NCBI GenBank assembly: GCA_963855995.1
Contig: OY979724.1
Coordinates: 132,858 to 196,857, forward strand
From: Muricea muricata
Lineage: Eukaryota > Cnidaria > Anthozoa > Malacalcyonacea > Plexauridae
DNA length: 64,000 nt
Direction of reading: 5' to 3'
The notes beneath the pieces were generated by a model, which saw nothing but the letters and a program-made list of their open reading frames with translations, was not told where the DNA came from and ran no database searches. This document shows, piece by piece, positions 22,001-34,320 of the stretch. Both the position numbers and the translations under genes were made by a program. Every line of letters begins with the position of its first letter. Position 1 is the first letter of the stretch.

Positions 22001-25000
22001 GGAAAAAAAAAATTGGAAAAAAAATTGGAAAAAAAATTTGAAAAAAATTCTGGAAAAAAATATTAGAAAAAAAATTTGAAAAAAATTCAGGGAAAAAATT
22101 TAGAGGAAAATTTTGAGAAAAAAAATCTCATTCATATAATCACGAGAAAAATCCCGCGTGGGGTGCTCGCAACACGCGTGTGTCTCGCGCGAAACCCTCG
22201 AAATAAATCCCGAAAAAATTTTGAAAAAAATTTTGACAAAAAAATTTGGAAACAAAAAAATTGGAAAAAAAAATTTGAAAAAAAATTTGAAAAAAATTCT
22301 GAGAAAGAATTTTGACAAAAAAATTTGGAAAAAAAATTGGGAAAAAAAATTTAGGAAAAAGTTTTGACAAAAAATTTTTTCCCAATTTCTTTTTCAAAAT
22401 TTTTTCCTTAATTTTTTTTCAAGAACCCTGAAAAATCATGAATTATTCATGATTTCATGAATTATTCATGATTATTCATGAAATATTCATGAATTATTCA
22501 TGAATAATTCATGAAATATTCATGAAATATTCATGAAATATTCATGAATATTTAAAAAAATTCTGAGAAGAAATTTAGAGGAAAATTTTGAGAAAAAAAA
22601 TCTCATTCATATAATCACGAGAAAAATCCCGCGTGGGGTGCTCGCAACACGCGTGTGTCTCGCGCGAAATTCTCGAAACAAATCCCGAAAAAATTTTGAG
22701 GAAAATTTAAAAAAAAAAAATTTGGAAAAAAAAAATTGGAAAAAAAATTTGAAAAAAATTCTGGAAAAAAAAAATTAGAAAAAAATTGGAAAAAAATTCT
22801 GAGAAAAAATTTTGAGGAAAATTTTGACAAAAAAATTTTGGAAAAAAAATTGGAAAAAAATTCTAAGAAAAAATTTTGAGGAAAATTTTAAAAAAAAAAT
22901 TTGGAAAAAAAAAATTTGAAAAAGTATCTGGAAAAAAAAATTAGAAAAAAAATTCTGAGAAAAAATTTTGAGGAAAATTTTGACAAAAAAGTTTTGGAAA
23001 AAAAATTGGAAAAAAATTCTAAGAAAAAATTTTGAGGAAAATTTTGACAAAAAAATTCTCATTCACATAATCACGAGAAAAATCCCGCGTGGGGTGGTGG
23101 CAACACGCGTGTGTCTCGCGCCAAACCCTCGAAACAAATCCCGAAAAAATTTTGAGGAAAATTTTGACAAAAAAATTTGGAAAAAAAAAATTGGAAAAAA
23201 AAATTGGAAAAAAAATTTGAAAAAAATTCTGGAAAAAAAAATTTGAAAAAAATTCTGAGAAAAAATTTTGACAAAAAAATTTGGGAAAAAAATTGGGAAA
23301 AAAATTGGAAAAAAAATTTAGGAAAAAGTTTTGACAAAAAATTTTTTCCCAATTTCTTTTTCAAAATTTTTTCCTTAATTTTTTTTCAAGATCCCTGAAA
23401 AATTCATGAATTATTCATGATTTCATGAATTATTCATGATTATTCATGAAATATTCATGAATTATTCATGAATAATTCATGAAATATTCATGAAATATTC
23501 ATGAAATATTCATGAAATATTCATGAAATATTCATGAATATTTAAAAAAATTCTGAGAAGAAATTTAGAGGAAAATTTTGAGAAAAAAAATCTCATTCAT
23601 ATAATCACGAGAAAAATCCCGCGTGGGGTGCTCGCAACACGCGTGTGTCTCGCGCGAAACCCTCGAAATAAATCCCGAAAAAATTTTGAGGAAAATTTAA
23701 AAAAAAAAATTTGGAAAAAAAAATTGGAAAAAAAAATTGGAAAAAAAATTTGAAAAAAATTCTGAGAAAAAATTTTGACAAAAAAATTTGGAAAAAAAAT
23801 TGGGAAAAAAAATTGGAAAAAAAATTTAGGAAAAAGTTTTGACAAAAAATTTTTTCCCAATTTCTTTTTCAAAATTTTTTCCTTAATTTTTTTTCAAGAT
23901 CCCTGAAAAATTCATGAATTATTCATGATTTCATGAATTATTCATGATTATTCATGAAATATTCATGAATTATTCATGAATAATTCATGAAATATTCATG
24001 AAATATTCATGAAATATTCATGAATATTTAAAAAAATTCTGAGAAGAAATTTAGAGGAAAATTTTGAGAAAAAAAATCTCATTCATATAATCACGAGAAA
24101 AATCCCGCGTGGGGTGCTCGCAACACGCGTGTGTCTCGCGCGAAACCCTCGAAAGAAATCCCGAAAAAATTTTGAGGAAAATTTTAAAAAAAAAAAATTG
24201 GAAAAAAAAATTGGAAAAAAAATTTGAAAAAAATTCTGGAAAAAAATATTAGAAAAAAAATTTGAAAAAAATTCAGGGAAAAAATTTAGAGGAAAATTTT
24301 GAGAAAAAAAATCTCATTCATATAATCACGAGAAAAATCCCGCGTGGGGTGCTCGCAACACGCGTGTGTCTCGCGCGAAACCCTCGAAATAAATCCCGAA
24401 AAAATTTTGAAAAAAATTTTGACAAAAAAATTTGGAAACAAAAAAATTGGAAAAAAAAATTTGAAAAAAAATTTGAAAAAAATTCTGAGAAAGAATTTTG
24501 ACAAAAAAATTTGGAAAAAAAATTGGGAAAAAAAATTTAGGAAAAAGTTTTGACAAAAAATTTTTTCCCAATTTCTTTTTCAAAATTTTTTCCTTAATTT
24601 TTTTTCAAGAACCCTGAAAAATCATGAATTATTCATGATTTCATGAATTATTCATGATTATTCATGAAATATTCATGAATTATTCATGAATAATTCATGA
24701 AATATTCATGAAATATTCATGAAATATTCATGAATATTTAAAAAAATTCTGAGAAGAAATTTAGAGGAAAATTTTGAGAAAAAAAATCTCATTCATATAA
24801 TCACGAGAAAAATCCCGCGTGGGGTGCTCGCAACACGCGTGTGTCTCGCGCGAAATTCTCGAAACAAATCCCGAAAAAATTTTGAGGAAAATTTAAAAAA
24901 AAAAAATTTGGAAAAAAAAAATTGGAAAAAAAATTTGAAAAAAATTCTGGAAAAAAAAAATTAGAAAAAAATTGGAAAAAAATTCTGAGAAAAAATTTTG

Positions 25001-26675
25001 AGGAAAATTTTGACAAAAAAATTTTGGAAAAAAAATTGGAAAAAAATTCTAAGAAAAAATTTTGAGGAAAATTTTAAAAAAAAAATTTGGAAAAAAAAAA
25101 TTTGAAAAAGTATCTGGAAAAAAAAATTAGAAAAAAAATTCTGAGAAAAAATTTTGAGGAAAATTTTGACAAAAAAGTTTTGGAAAAAAAATTGGAAAAA
25201 AATTCTAAGAAAAAATTTTGAGGAAAATTTTGACAAAAAAATTCTCATTCACATAATCACGAGAAAAATCCCGCGTGGGGTGGTGGCAACACGCGTGTGT
25301 CTCGCGCCAAACCCTCGAAACAAATCCCGAAAAAATTTTGAGGAAAATTTTGACAAAAAAATTTGGAAAAAAAAAATTGGAAAAAAAAATTGGAAAAAAA
25401 ATTTGAAAAAAATTCTGGAAAAAAAAATTTGAAAAAAATTCTGAGAAAAAATTTTGACAAAAAAATTTGGGAAAAAAATTGGGAAAAAAATTGGAAAAAA
25501 AATTTAGGAAAAAGTTTTGACAAAAAATTTTTTCCCAATTTCTTTTTCAAAATTTTTTCCTTAATTTTTTTTCAAGATCCCTGAAAAATTCATGAATTAT
25601 TCATGATTTCATGAATTATTCATGATTATTCATGAAATATTCATGAATTATTCATGAATAATTCATGAAATATTCATGAAATATTCATGAAATATTCATG
25701 AAATATTCATGAAATATTCATGAATATTTAAAAAAATTCTGAGAAGAAATTTAGAGGAAAATTTTGAGAAAAAAAATCTCATTCATATAATCACGAGAAA
25801 AATCCCGCGTGGGGTGCTCGCAACACGCGTGTGTCTCGCGCGAAACCCTCGAAATAAATCCCGAAAAAATTTAGAGGAAAATAAAAAAAAAAAAATTTGG
25901 AAAAAAAAATTGGAAAAAAAAATTGGAAAAAAAATTTGAAAAAAATTCTGAGAAAAAATTTTGACAAAAAAATTTGGAAAAAAAATTGGGAAAAAAAATT
26001 GGAAAAAAAATTTAGGAAAAAGTTTTGACAAAAAATTTTTTCCCAATTTCTTTTTCAAAATTTTTTCCTTAATTTTTTTTCAAGATCCCTGAAAAATTCA
26101 TGAATTATTCATGATTTCATGAATTATTCATGATTATTCATGAAATATTCATGAATTATTCATGAATAATTCATGAAATATTCATGAAATATTCATGAAA
26201 TATTCATGAATATTTAAAAAAATTCTGAGAAGAAATTTAGAGGAAAATTTTGAGAAAAAAAATCTCATTCATATAATCACGAGAAAAATCCCGCGTGGGG
26301 TGCTCGCAACACGCGTGTGTCTCGCGCGAAACCCTCGAAAGAAATCCCGAAAAAATTTTGAGGAAAATTTTAAAAAAAAAAAATTGGAAAAAAAAATTGG
26401 AAAAAAAATTTGAAAAAAATTCTGGAAAAAAAAATTAGAAAAAAATTTGAAAAAAATTCTGAGAAAAAATTCAGAGGAAAATTTTGAGAAAAAAAATCTC
26501 ATTCATATAATCACAAGAAAAATCCCGCGTGGGCTGCTCGCAACACGCGTGTGTCTCGCGCCAAACCCTCGAAACAAATCCCGAAAAAATTTTGAGGAAA
26601 ATTTTGAAAAAAAAATTTGGAAAAAAAAAATTGGAAAAAAAAATTTGAAAAAAATTCTGGAAAAAAAATTTGAAA
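19030..26675 (+). repeat. 7645-bp higher-order repeat, copy 1
   Basis: Every landmark I compared recurs exactly 7645 bp later, for example 19086 to 26731, 20649 to 28294, 22076 to 29721 and 24262 to 31907. Private variants are shared too: a 7-T run near 21604/29249, CATGAAATGTTCATG near 21673/29318, and GACAAAAAAGTTTTGG near 22983/30628. No net insertion or deletion separates the copies at these points. Confidence 0.9.
22020..26425 (+). repeat. 2186-bp tandem duplication nested in the 7645-bp unit
   Basis: Features at 22076, 22615, 22968 and 23597 recur at 24262, 24801, 25154 and 25783 (shift 2186). One difference is an island tail near 25865 reading TTAGAGGAAAATAAAA where the first copy has TTTTGAGGAAAATTTAAAA. 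The same nested pair appears in 7645-bp copy 2 (29721 and 31907). Confidence 0.88.
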
Positions 26676-29600
26676 AAAATTCTGGAAAAAAAAATTAGAA
26701 AAAAATTTGAAAAAAATTCTGAGAAAAAATTCAGAGGAAAATTTTGAGAAAAAAAATCTCATTCATATAATCACAAGAAAAATCCCGCGTGGGCTGCTCG
26801 CAACACGCGTGTGTCTCGCGCCAAACCCTCGAAACAAATCCCGAAAAAATTTTGAGGAAAATTTTGAAAAAAAAATTTGGAAAAAAAAAATTGGAAAAAA
26901 AAATTTGAAAAAAATTCTGGAAAAAAAATTTGAAAAAAATTCTGGAAAAAAAAATTAGAAAAAAAATTTGAAAAAAATTCTGAGAAAAAATTTTGAGGAA
27001 AATTTTGACAAAAAAATTTTGGAAAAAAAATTGGGAAAAAAAATTGGAAAAAAAAATTTGAAAAAAAATTTGAAAAAAATTCTGAGAAAGAATTTTGACA
27101 AAAAAATTTGGAAAAAAAATTGGGAAAAAAAATTGGAAAAAAAATTTAGGAAAAAGTTTTGACAAAAAATTTTTTCCCAATTTCTTTTTCAAAATTTTTT
27201 CCTTAATTTTTTTTCAAGAACCCTGAAAAATCATGAATTATTCATGATTTCATGAATTATTCATGATTATTCATGAAATGTTCATGAATTATTCATGAAT
27301 AATTCATGAAATATTCATGAAATATTCATGAAATATTCATGAAATATTCATGAATATTTAAAAAAACTCTGAGAAGAAATTTAGAGGAAAATTTTGAGAA
27401 AAAAAATCTCATTCATATAATCACGAGAAAAATCCCGCGTGGGGTGCTCGCAACACGCGTGTGTCTCCCGCGAAACCCTCGAAACAAATCCCGAAAAAAT
27501 TTTGAGGAAAATTTTAAAAAAAAAAAATTGGAAAAAAAAATTGGAAAAAAAATTTGAAAAAAATTCTGGAAAAAAAAATTAGAAAAAAATTTGAAAAAAA
27601 TTCTGAGAAAAAATTCAGAGGAAAATTTTGAGAAAAAAAATCTCATTCATATAATCACAAGAAAAATCCCGCGTGGGCTGCTCGCAACACGCGTGTGTCT
27701 CGCGCCAAACCCTCGAAACAAATCCCGAAAAAATTTTGAGGAAAATTTTGAAAAAAAAATTTGGAAAAAAAAAATTGGAAAAAAAAATTTGAAAAAAATT
27801 CTGGAAAAAAAATTTGAAAAAAATTCTGGAAAAAAAAATTAGAAAAAAAATTTGAAAAAAATTCTGAGAAAAAATTTTGAGGAAAATTTTGACAAAAAAA
27901 TTTTGGAAAAAAAATTGGGAAAAAAAATTGGAAAAAAAAATTTGAAAAAAAATTTGAAAAAAATTCTGAGAAAGAATTTTGACAAAAAAATTTGGAAAAA
28001 AAATTGGGAAAAAAAATTGGAAAAAAAATTTAGGAAAAAGTTTTGACAAAAAATTTTTTCCCAATTTCTTTTTCAAAATTTTTTCCTTAATTTTTTTTCA
28101 AGAACCCTGAAAAATCATGAATTATTCATGATTTCATGAATTATTCATGATTATTCATGAAATATTCATGAATTATTCATGAATAATTCATGAAATATTC
28201 ATGAAATATTCATGAAATATTCATGAATATTTAAAAAAATTCTGAGAAGAAATTTAGAGGAAAATTTTGAGAAAAAAAATCTCATTCATATAATCACGAG
28301 AAAAATCCCGCGTGGGGTGCTCGCAACACGCGTGTGTCTCGCGCGAAAAAAAAATTAGAAAAAAAATTCTGAGAAAAAATTTTGAGGAAAATTTTGACAA
28401 AAAAATTTTGGAAAAAAAATTGGAAAAAAATTCTAAGAAAAAATTTTGAGGAAAATTTTGACAAAAAAATTCTCATTCACATAATCACGAGAAAAATCCC
28501 GCGTGGGGTGCTCGCAACACGCGTGTGTCTCGCGCGAAATTCTCGAAACAAATCCCGAAAAAATTTTGAGGAAAATTTAAAAAAAAAAAATTTGGAAAAA
28601 AAAAATTGGAAAAAAAATTTGAAAAAAATTCTGGAAAAAAAAAATTAGAAAAAAATTGGAAAAAAATTCTGAGAAAAAATTTTGAGGAAAATTTTGACAA
28701 AAAAATTTTGGAAAAAAAATTGGAAAAAAATTCTAAGAAAAAATTTTGAGGAAAATTTTAAAAAAAAAATTTGGAAAAAAAAAATTTGAAAAAGTATCTG
28801 GAAAAAAAAATTAGAAAAAAAATTCTGAGAAAAAATTTTGAGGAAAATTTTGACAAAAAAATTTTGGAAAAAAAATTGGAAAAAAATTCTAAGAAAAAAT
28901 TTTGAGGAAAATTTTGACAAAAAAATTCTCATTCACATAATCACGAGAAAAATCCCGCGTGGGGTGGTGGCAACACGCGTGTGTCTCGCGCCAAACCCTC
29001 GAAACAAATCCCGAAAAAATTTTGAGGAAAATTTTGACAAAAAAATTTGGAAAAAAAAAATTGGAAAAAAAAATTGGAAAAAAAATTTGAAAAAAATTCT
29101 GGAAAAAAAAATTTGAAAAAAATTCTGAGAAAAAATTTTGACAAAAAAATTTGGGAAAAAAATTGGGAAAAAAAATTGGAAAAAAAATTTAGGAAAAAGT
29201 TTTGACAAAAAATTTTTTCCCAATTTCTTTTTCAAAATTTTTTCCTTAATTTTTTTCAAGATCCCTGAAAAATTCATGAATTATTCATGATTTCATGAAT
29301 TATTCATGATTATTCATGAAATGTTCATGAATTATTCATGAATAATTCATGAAATATTCATGAAATATTCATGAAATATTCATGAAATATTCATGAATAT
29401 TTAAAAAAATTCTGAGAAGAAATTTAGAGGAAAATTTTGAGAAAAAAAATCTCATTCATATAATCACGAGAAAAATCCCGCGTGGGGTGCTCGCAACACG
29501 CGTGTCTCCCGCGAAACCCTCGAAACAAATCCCGAAAAAATTTTGAGGAAAATTTTAAAAAAAAAATTTGGAAAAAAAAATTGGAAAAAAAATTTGAAAA

Positions 29601-32600
29601 AAATTCTGAGAAAAAATTTTGAGGAAAATTTTGACAAAAAAATTTGGAAAAAAAAAATTGGAAAAAAAATTGGAAAAAAAATTTGAAAAAAATTCTGGAA
29701 AAAAATATTAGAAAAAAAATTTGAAAAAAATTCAGGGAAAAAATTTAGAGGAAAATTTTGAGAAAAAAAATCTCATTCATATAATCACGAGAAAAATCCC
29801 GCGTGGGGTGCTCGCAACACGCGTGTGTCTCGCGCGAAACCCTCGAAATAAATCCCGAAAAAATTTTGAAAAAAATTTTGACAAAAAAATTTGGAAACAA
29901 AAAAATTGGAAAAAAAAATTTGAAAAAAAATTTGAAAAAAATTCTGAGAAAGAATTTTGACAAAAAAATTTGGAAAAAAAATTGGGAAAAAAAATTTAGG
30001 AAAAAGTTTTGACAAAAAATTTTTTCCCAATTTCTTTTTCAAAATTTTTTCCTTAATTTTTTTTCAAGAACCCTGAAAAATCATGAATTATTCATGATTT
30101 CATGAATTATTCATGATTATTCATGAAATATTCATGAATTATTCATGAATAATTCATGAAATATTCATGAAATATTCATGAAATATTCATGAATATTTAA
30201 AAAAATTCTGAGAAGAAATTTAGAGGAAAATTTTGAGAAAAAAAATCTCATTCATATAATCACGAGAAAAATCCCGCGTGGGGTGCTCGCAACACGCGTG
30301 TGTCTCGCGCGAAATTCTCGAAACAAATCCCGAAAAAATTTTGAGGAAAATTTAAAAAAAAAAAATTTGGAAAAAAAAAATTGGAAAAAAAATTTGAAAA
30401 AAATTCTGGAAAAAAAAAATTAGAAAAAAATTGGAAAAAAATTCTGAGAAAAAATTTTGAGGAAAATTTTGACAAAAAAATTTTGGAAAAAAAATTGGAA
30501 AAAAATTCTAAGAAAAAATTTTGAGGAAAATTTTAAAAAAAAAATTTGGAAAAAAAAAATTTGAAAAAGTATCTGGAAAAAAAAATTAGAAAAAAAATTC
30601 TGAGAAAAAATTTTGAGGAAAATTTTGACAAAAAAGTTTTGGAAAAAAAATTGGAAAAAAATTCTAAGAAAAAATTTTGAGGAAAATTTTGACAAAAAAA
30701 TTCTCATTCACATAATCACGAGAAAAATCCCGCGTGGGGTGGTGGCAACACGCGTGTGTCTCGCGCCAAACCCTCGAAACAAATCCCGAAAAAATTTTGA
30801 GGAAAATTTTGACAAAAAAATTTGGAAAAAAAAAATTGGAAAAAAAAATTGGAAAAAAAATTTGAAAAAAATTCTGGAAAAAAAAATTTGAAAAAAATTC
30901 TGAGAAAAAATTTTGACAAAAAAATTTGGGAAAAAAATTGGGAAAAAAATTGGAAAAAAAATTTAGGAAAAAGTTTTGACAAAAAATTTTTTCCCAATTT
31001 CTTTTTCAAAATTTTTTCCTTAATTTTTTTTCAAGATCCCTGAAAAATTCATGAATTATTCATGATTTCATGAATTATTCATGATTATTCATGAAATATT
31101 CATGAATTATTCATGAATAATTCATGAAATATTCATGAAATATTCATGAAATATTCATGAAATATTCATGAAATATTCATGAATATTTAAAAAAATTCTG
31201 AGAAGAAATTTAGAGGAAAATTTTGAGAAAAAAAATCTCATTCATATAATCACGAGAAAAATCCCGCGTGGGGTGCTCGCAACACGCGTGTGTCTCGCGC
31301 GAAACCCTCGAAATAAATCCCGAAAAAATTTTGAGGAAAATTTAAAAAAAAAAATTTGGAAAAAAAAATTGGAAAAAAAAATTGGAAAAAAAATTTGAAA
31401 AAAATTCTGAGAAAAAATTTTGACAAAAAAATTTGGAAAAAAAATTGGGAAAAAAAATTGGAAAAAAAATTTAGGAAAAAGTTTTGACAAAAAATTTTTT
31501 CCCAATTTCTTTTTCAAAATTTTTTCCTTAATTTTTTTTCAAGATCCCTGAAAAATTCATGAATTATTCATGATTTCATGAATTATTCATGATTATTCAT
31601 GAAATATTCATGAATTATTCATGAATAATTCATGAAATATTCATGAAATATTCATGAAATATTCATGAATATTTAAAAAAATTCTGAGAAGAAATTTAGA
31701 GGAAAATTTTGAGAAAAAAAATCTCATTCATATAATCACGAGAAAAATCCCGCGTGGGGTGCTCGCAACACGCGTGTGTCTCGCGCGAAACCCTCGAAAG
31801 AAATCCCGAAAAAATTTTGAGGAAAATTTTAAAAAAAAAAAATTGGAAAAAAAAATTGGAAAAAAAATTTGAAAAAAATTCTGGAAAAAAATATTAGAAA
31901 AAAAATTTGAAAAAAATTCAGGGAAAAAATTTAGAGGAAAATTTTGAGAAAAAAAATCTCATTCATATAATCACGAGAAAAATCCCGCGTGGGGTGCTCG
32001 CAACACGCGTGTGTCTCGCGCGAAACCCTCGAAATAAATCCCGAAAAAATTTTGAAAAAAATTTTGACAAAAAAATTTGGAAACAAAAAAATTGGAAAAA
32101 AAAATTTGAAAAAAAATTTGAAAAAAATTCTGAGAAAGAATTTTGACAAAAAAATTTGGAAAAAAAATTGGGAAAAAAAATTTAGGAAAAAGTTTTGACA
32201 AAAAATTTTTTCCCAATTTCTTTTTCAAAATTTTTTCCTTAATTTTTTTTCAAGAACCCTGAAAAATCATGAATTATTCATGATTTCATGAATTATTCAT
32301 GATTATTCATGAAATATTCATGAATTATTCATGAATAATTCATGAAATATTCATGAAATATTCATGAAATATTCATGAATATTTAAAAAAATTCTGAGAA
32401 GAAATTTAGAGGAAAATTTTGAGAAAAAAAATCTCATTCATATAATCACGAGAAAAATCCCGCGTGGGGTGCTCGCAACACGCGTGTGTCTCGCGCGAAA
32501 TTCTCGAAACAAATCCCGAAAAAATTTTGAGGAAAATTTAAAAAAAAAAAATTTGGAAAAAAAAAATTGGAAAAAAAATTTGAAAAAAATTCTGGAAAAA

Positions 32601-34320
32601 AAAAATTAGAAAAAAATTGGAAAAAAATTCTGAGAAAAAATTTTGAGGAAAATTTTGACAAAAAAATTTTGGAAAAAAAATTGGAAAAAAATTCTAAGAA
32701 AAAATTTTGAGGAAAATTTTAAAAAAAAAATTTGGAAAAAAAAAATTTGAAAAAGTATCTGGAAAAAAAAATTAGAAAAAAAATTCTGAGAAAAAATTTT
32801 GAGGAAAATTTTGACAAAAAAGTTTTGGAAAAAAAATTGGAAAAAAATTCTAAGAAAAAATTTTGAGGAAAATTTTGACAAAAAAATTCTCATTCACATA
32901 ATCACGAGAAAAATCCCGCGTGGGGTGGTGGCAACACGCGTGTGTCTCGCGCCAAACCCTCGAAACAAATCCCGAAAAAATTTTGAGGAAAATTTTGACA
33001 AAAAAATTTGGAAAAAAAAAATTGGAAAAAAAAATTGGAAAAAAAATTTGAAAAAAATTCTGGAAAAAAAAATTTGAAAAAAATTCTGAGAAAAAATTTT
33101 GACAAAAAAATTTGGGAAAAAAATTGGGAAAAAAATTGGAAAAAAAATTTAGGAAAAAGTTTTGACAAAAAATTTTTTCCCAATTTCTTTTTCAAAATTT
33201 TTTCCTTAATTTTTTTTCAAGATCCCTGAAAAATTCATGAATTATTCATGATTTCATGAATTATTCATGATTATTCATGAAATATTCATGAATTATTCAT
33301 GAATAATTCATGAAATATTCATGAAATATTCATGAAATATTCATGAAATATTCATGAAATATTCATGAATATTTAAAAAAATTCTGAGAAGAAATTTAGA
33401 GGAAAATTTTGAGAAAAAAAATCTCATTCATATAATCACGAGAAAAATCCCGCGTGGGGTGCTCGCAACACGCGTGTGTCTCGCGCGAAACCCTCGAAAT
33501 AAATCCCGAAAAAATTTAGAGGAAAATAAAAAAAAAAAAATTTGGAAAAAAAAATTGGAAAAAAAAATTGGAAAAAAAATTTGAAAAAAATTCTGAGAAA
33601 AAATTTTGACAAAAAAATTTGGAAAAAAAATTGGGAAAAAAAATTGGAAAAAAAATTTAGGAAAAAGTTTTGACAAAAAATTTTTTCCCAATTTCTTTTT
33701 CAAAATTTTTTCCTTAATTTTTTTTCAAGATCCCTGAAAAATTCATGAATTATTCATGATTTCATGAATTATTCATGATTATTCATGAAATATTCATGAA
33801 TTATTCATGAATAATTCATGAAATATTCATGAAATATTCATGAAATATTCATGAATATTTAAAAAAATTCTGAGAAGAAATTTAGAGGAAAATTTTGAGA
33901 AAAAAAATCTCATTCATATAATCACGAGAAAAATCCCGCGTGGGGTGCTCGCAACACGCGTGTGTCTCGCGCGAAACCCTCGAAAGAAATCCCGAAAAAA
34001 TTTTGAGGAAAATTTTAAAAAAAAAAAATTGGAAAAAAAAATTGGAAAAAAAATTTGAAAAAAATTCTGGAAAAAAAAATTAGAAAAAAATTTGAAAAAA
34101 ATTCTGAGAAAAAATTCAGAGGAAAATTTTGAGAAAAAAAATCTCATTCATATAATCACAAGAAAAATCCCGCGTGGGCTGCTCGCAACACGCGTGTGTC
34201 TCGCGCCAAACCCTCGAAACAAATCCCGAAAAAATTTTGAGGAAAATTTTGAAAAAAAAATTTGGAAAAAAAAAATTGGAAAAAAAAATTTGAAAAAAAT
34301 TCTGGAAAAAAAATTTGAAA
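26676..34320 (+). repeat. 7645-bp higher-order repeat, copy 2
   Basis: This is the second tandem copy. A third copy starts at about 34321 and diverges near 34672, where GGAAAAAAGATTGG replaces the expected sequence. The homologous tract thus covers about 2.05 periods. Near-identity over 7.6 kb means either very recent duplication or a local assembly duplication. Confidence 0.9.
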
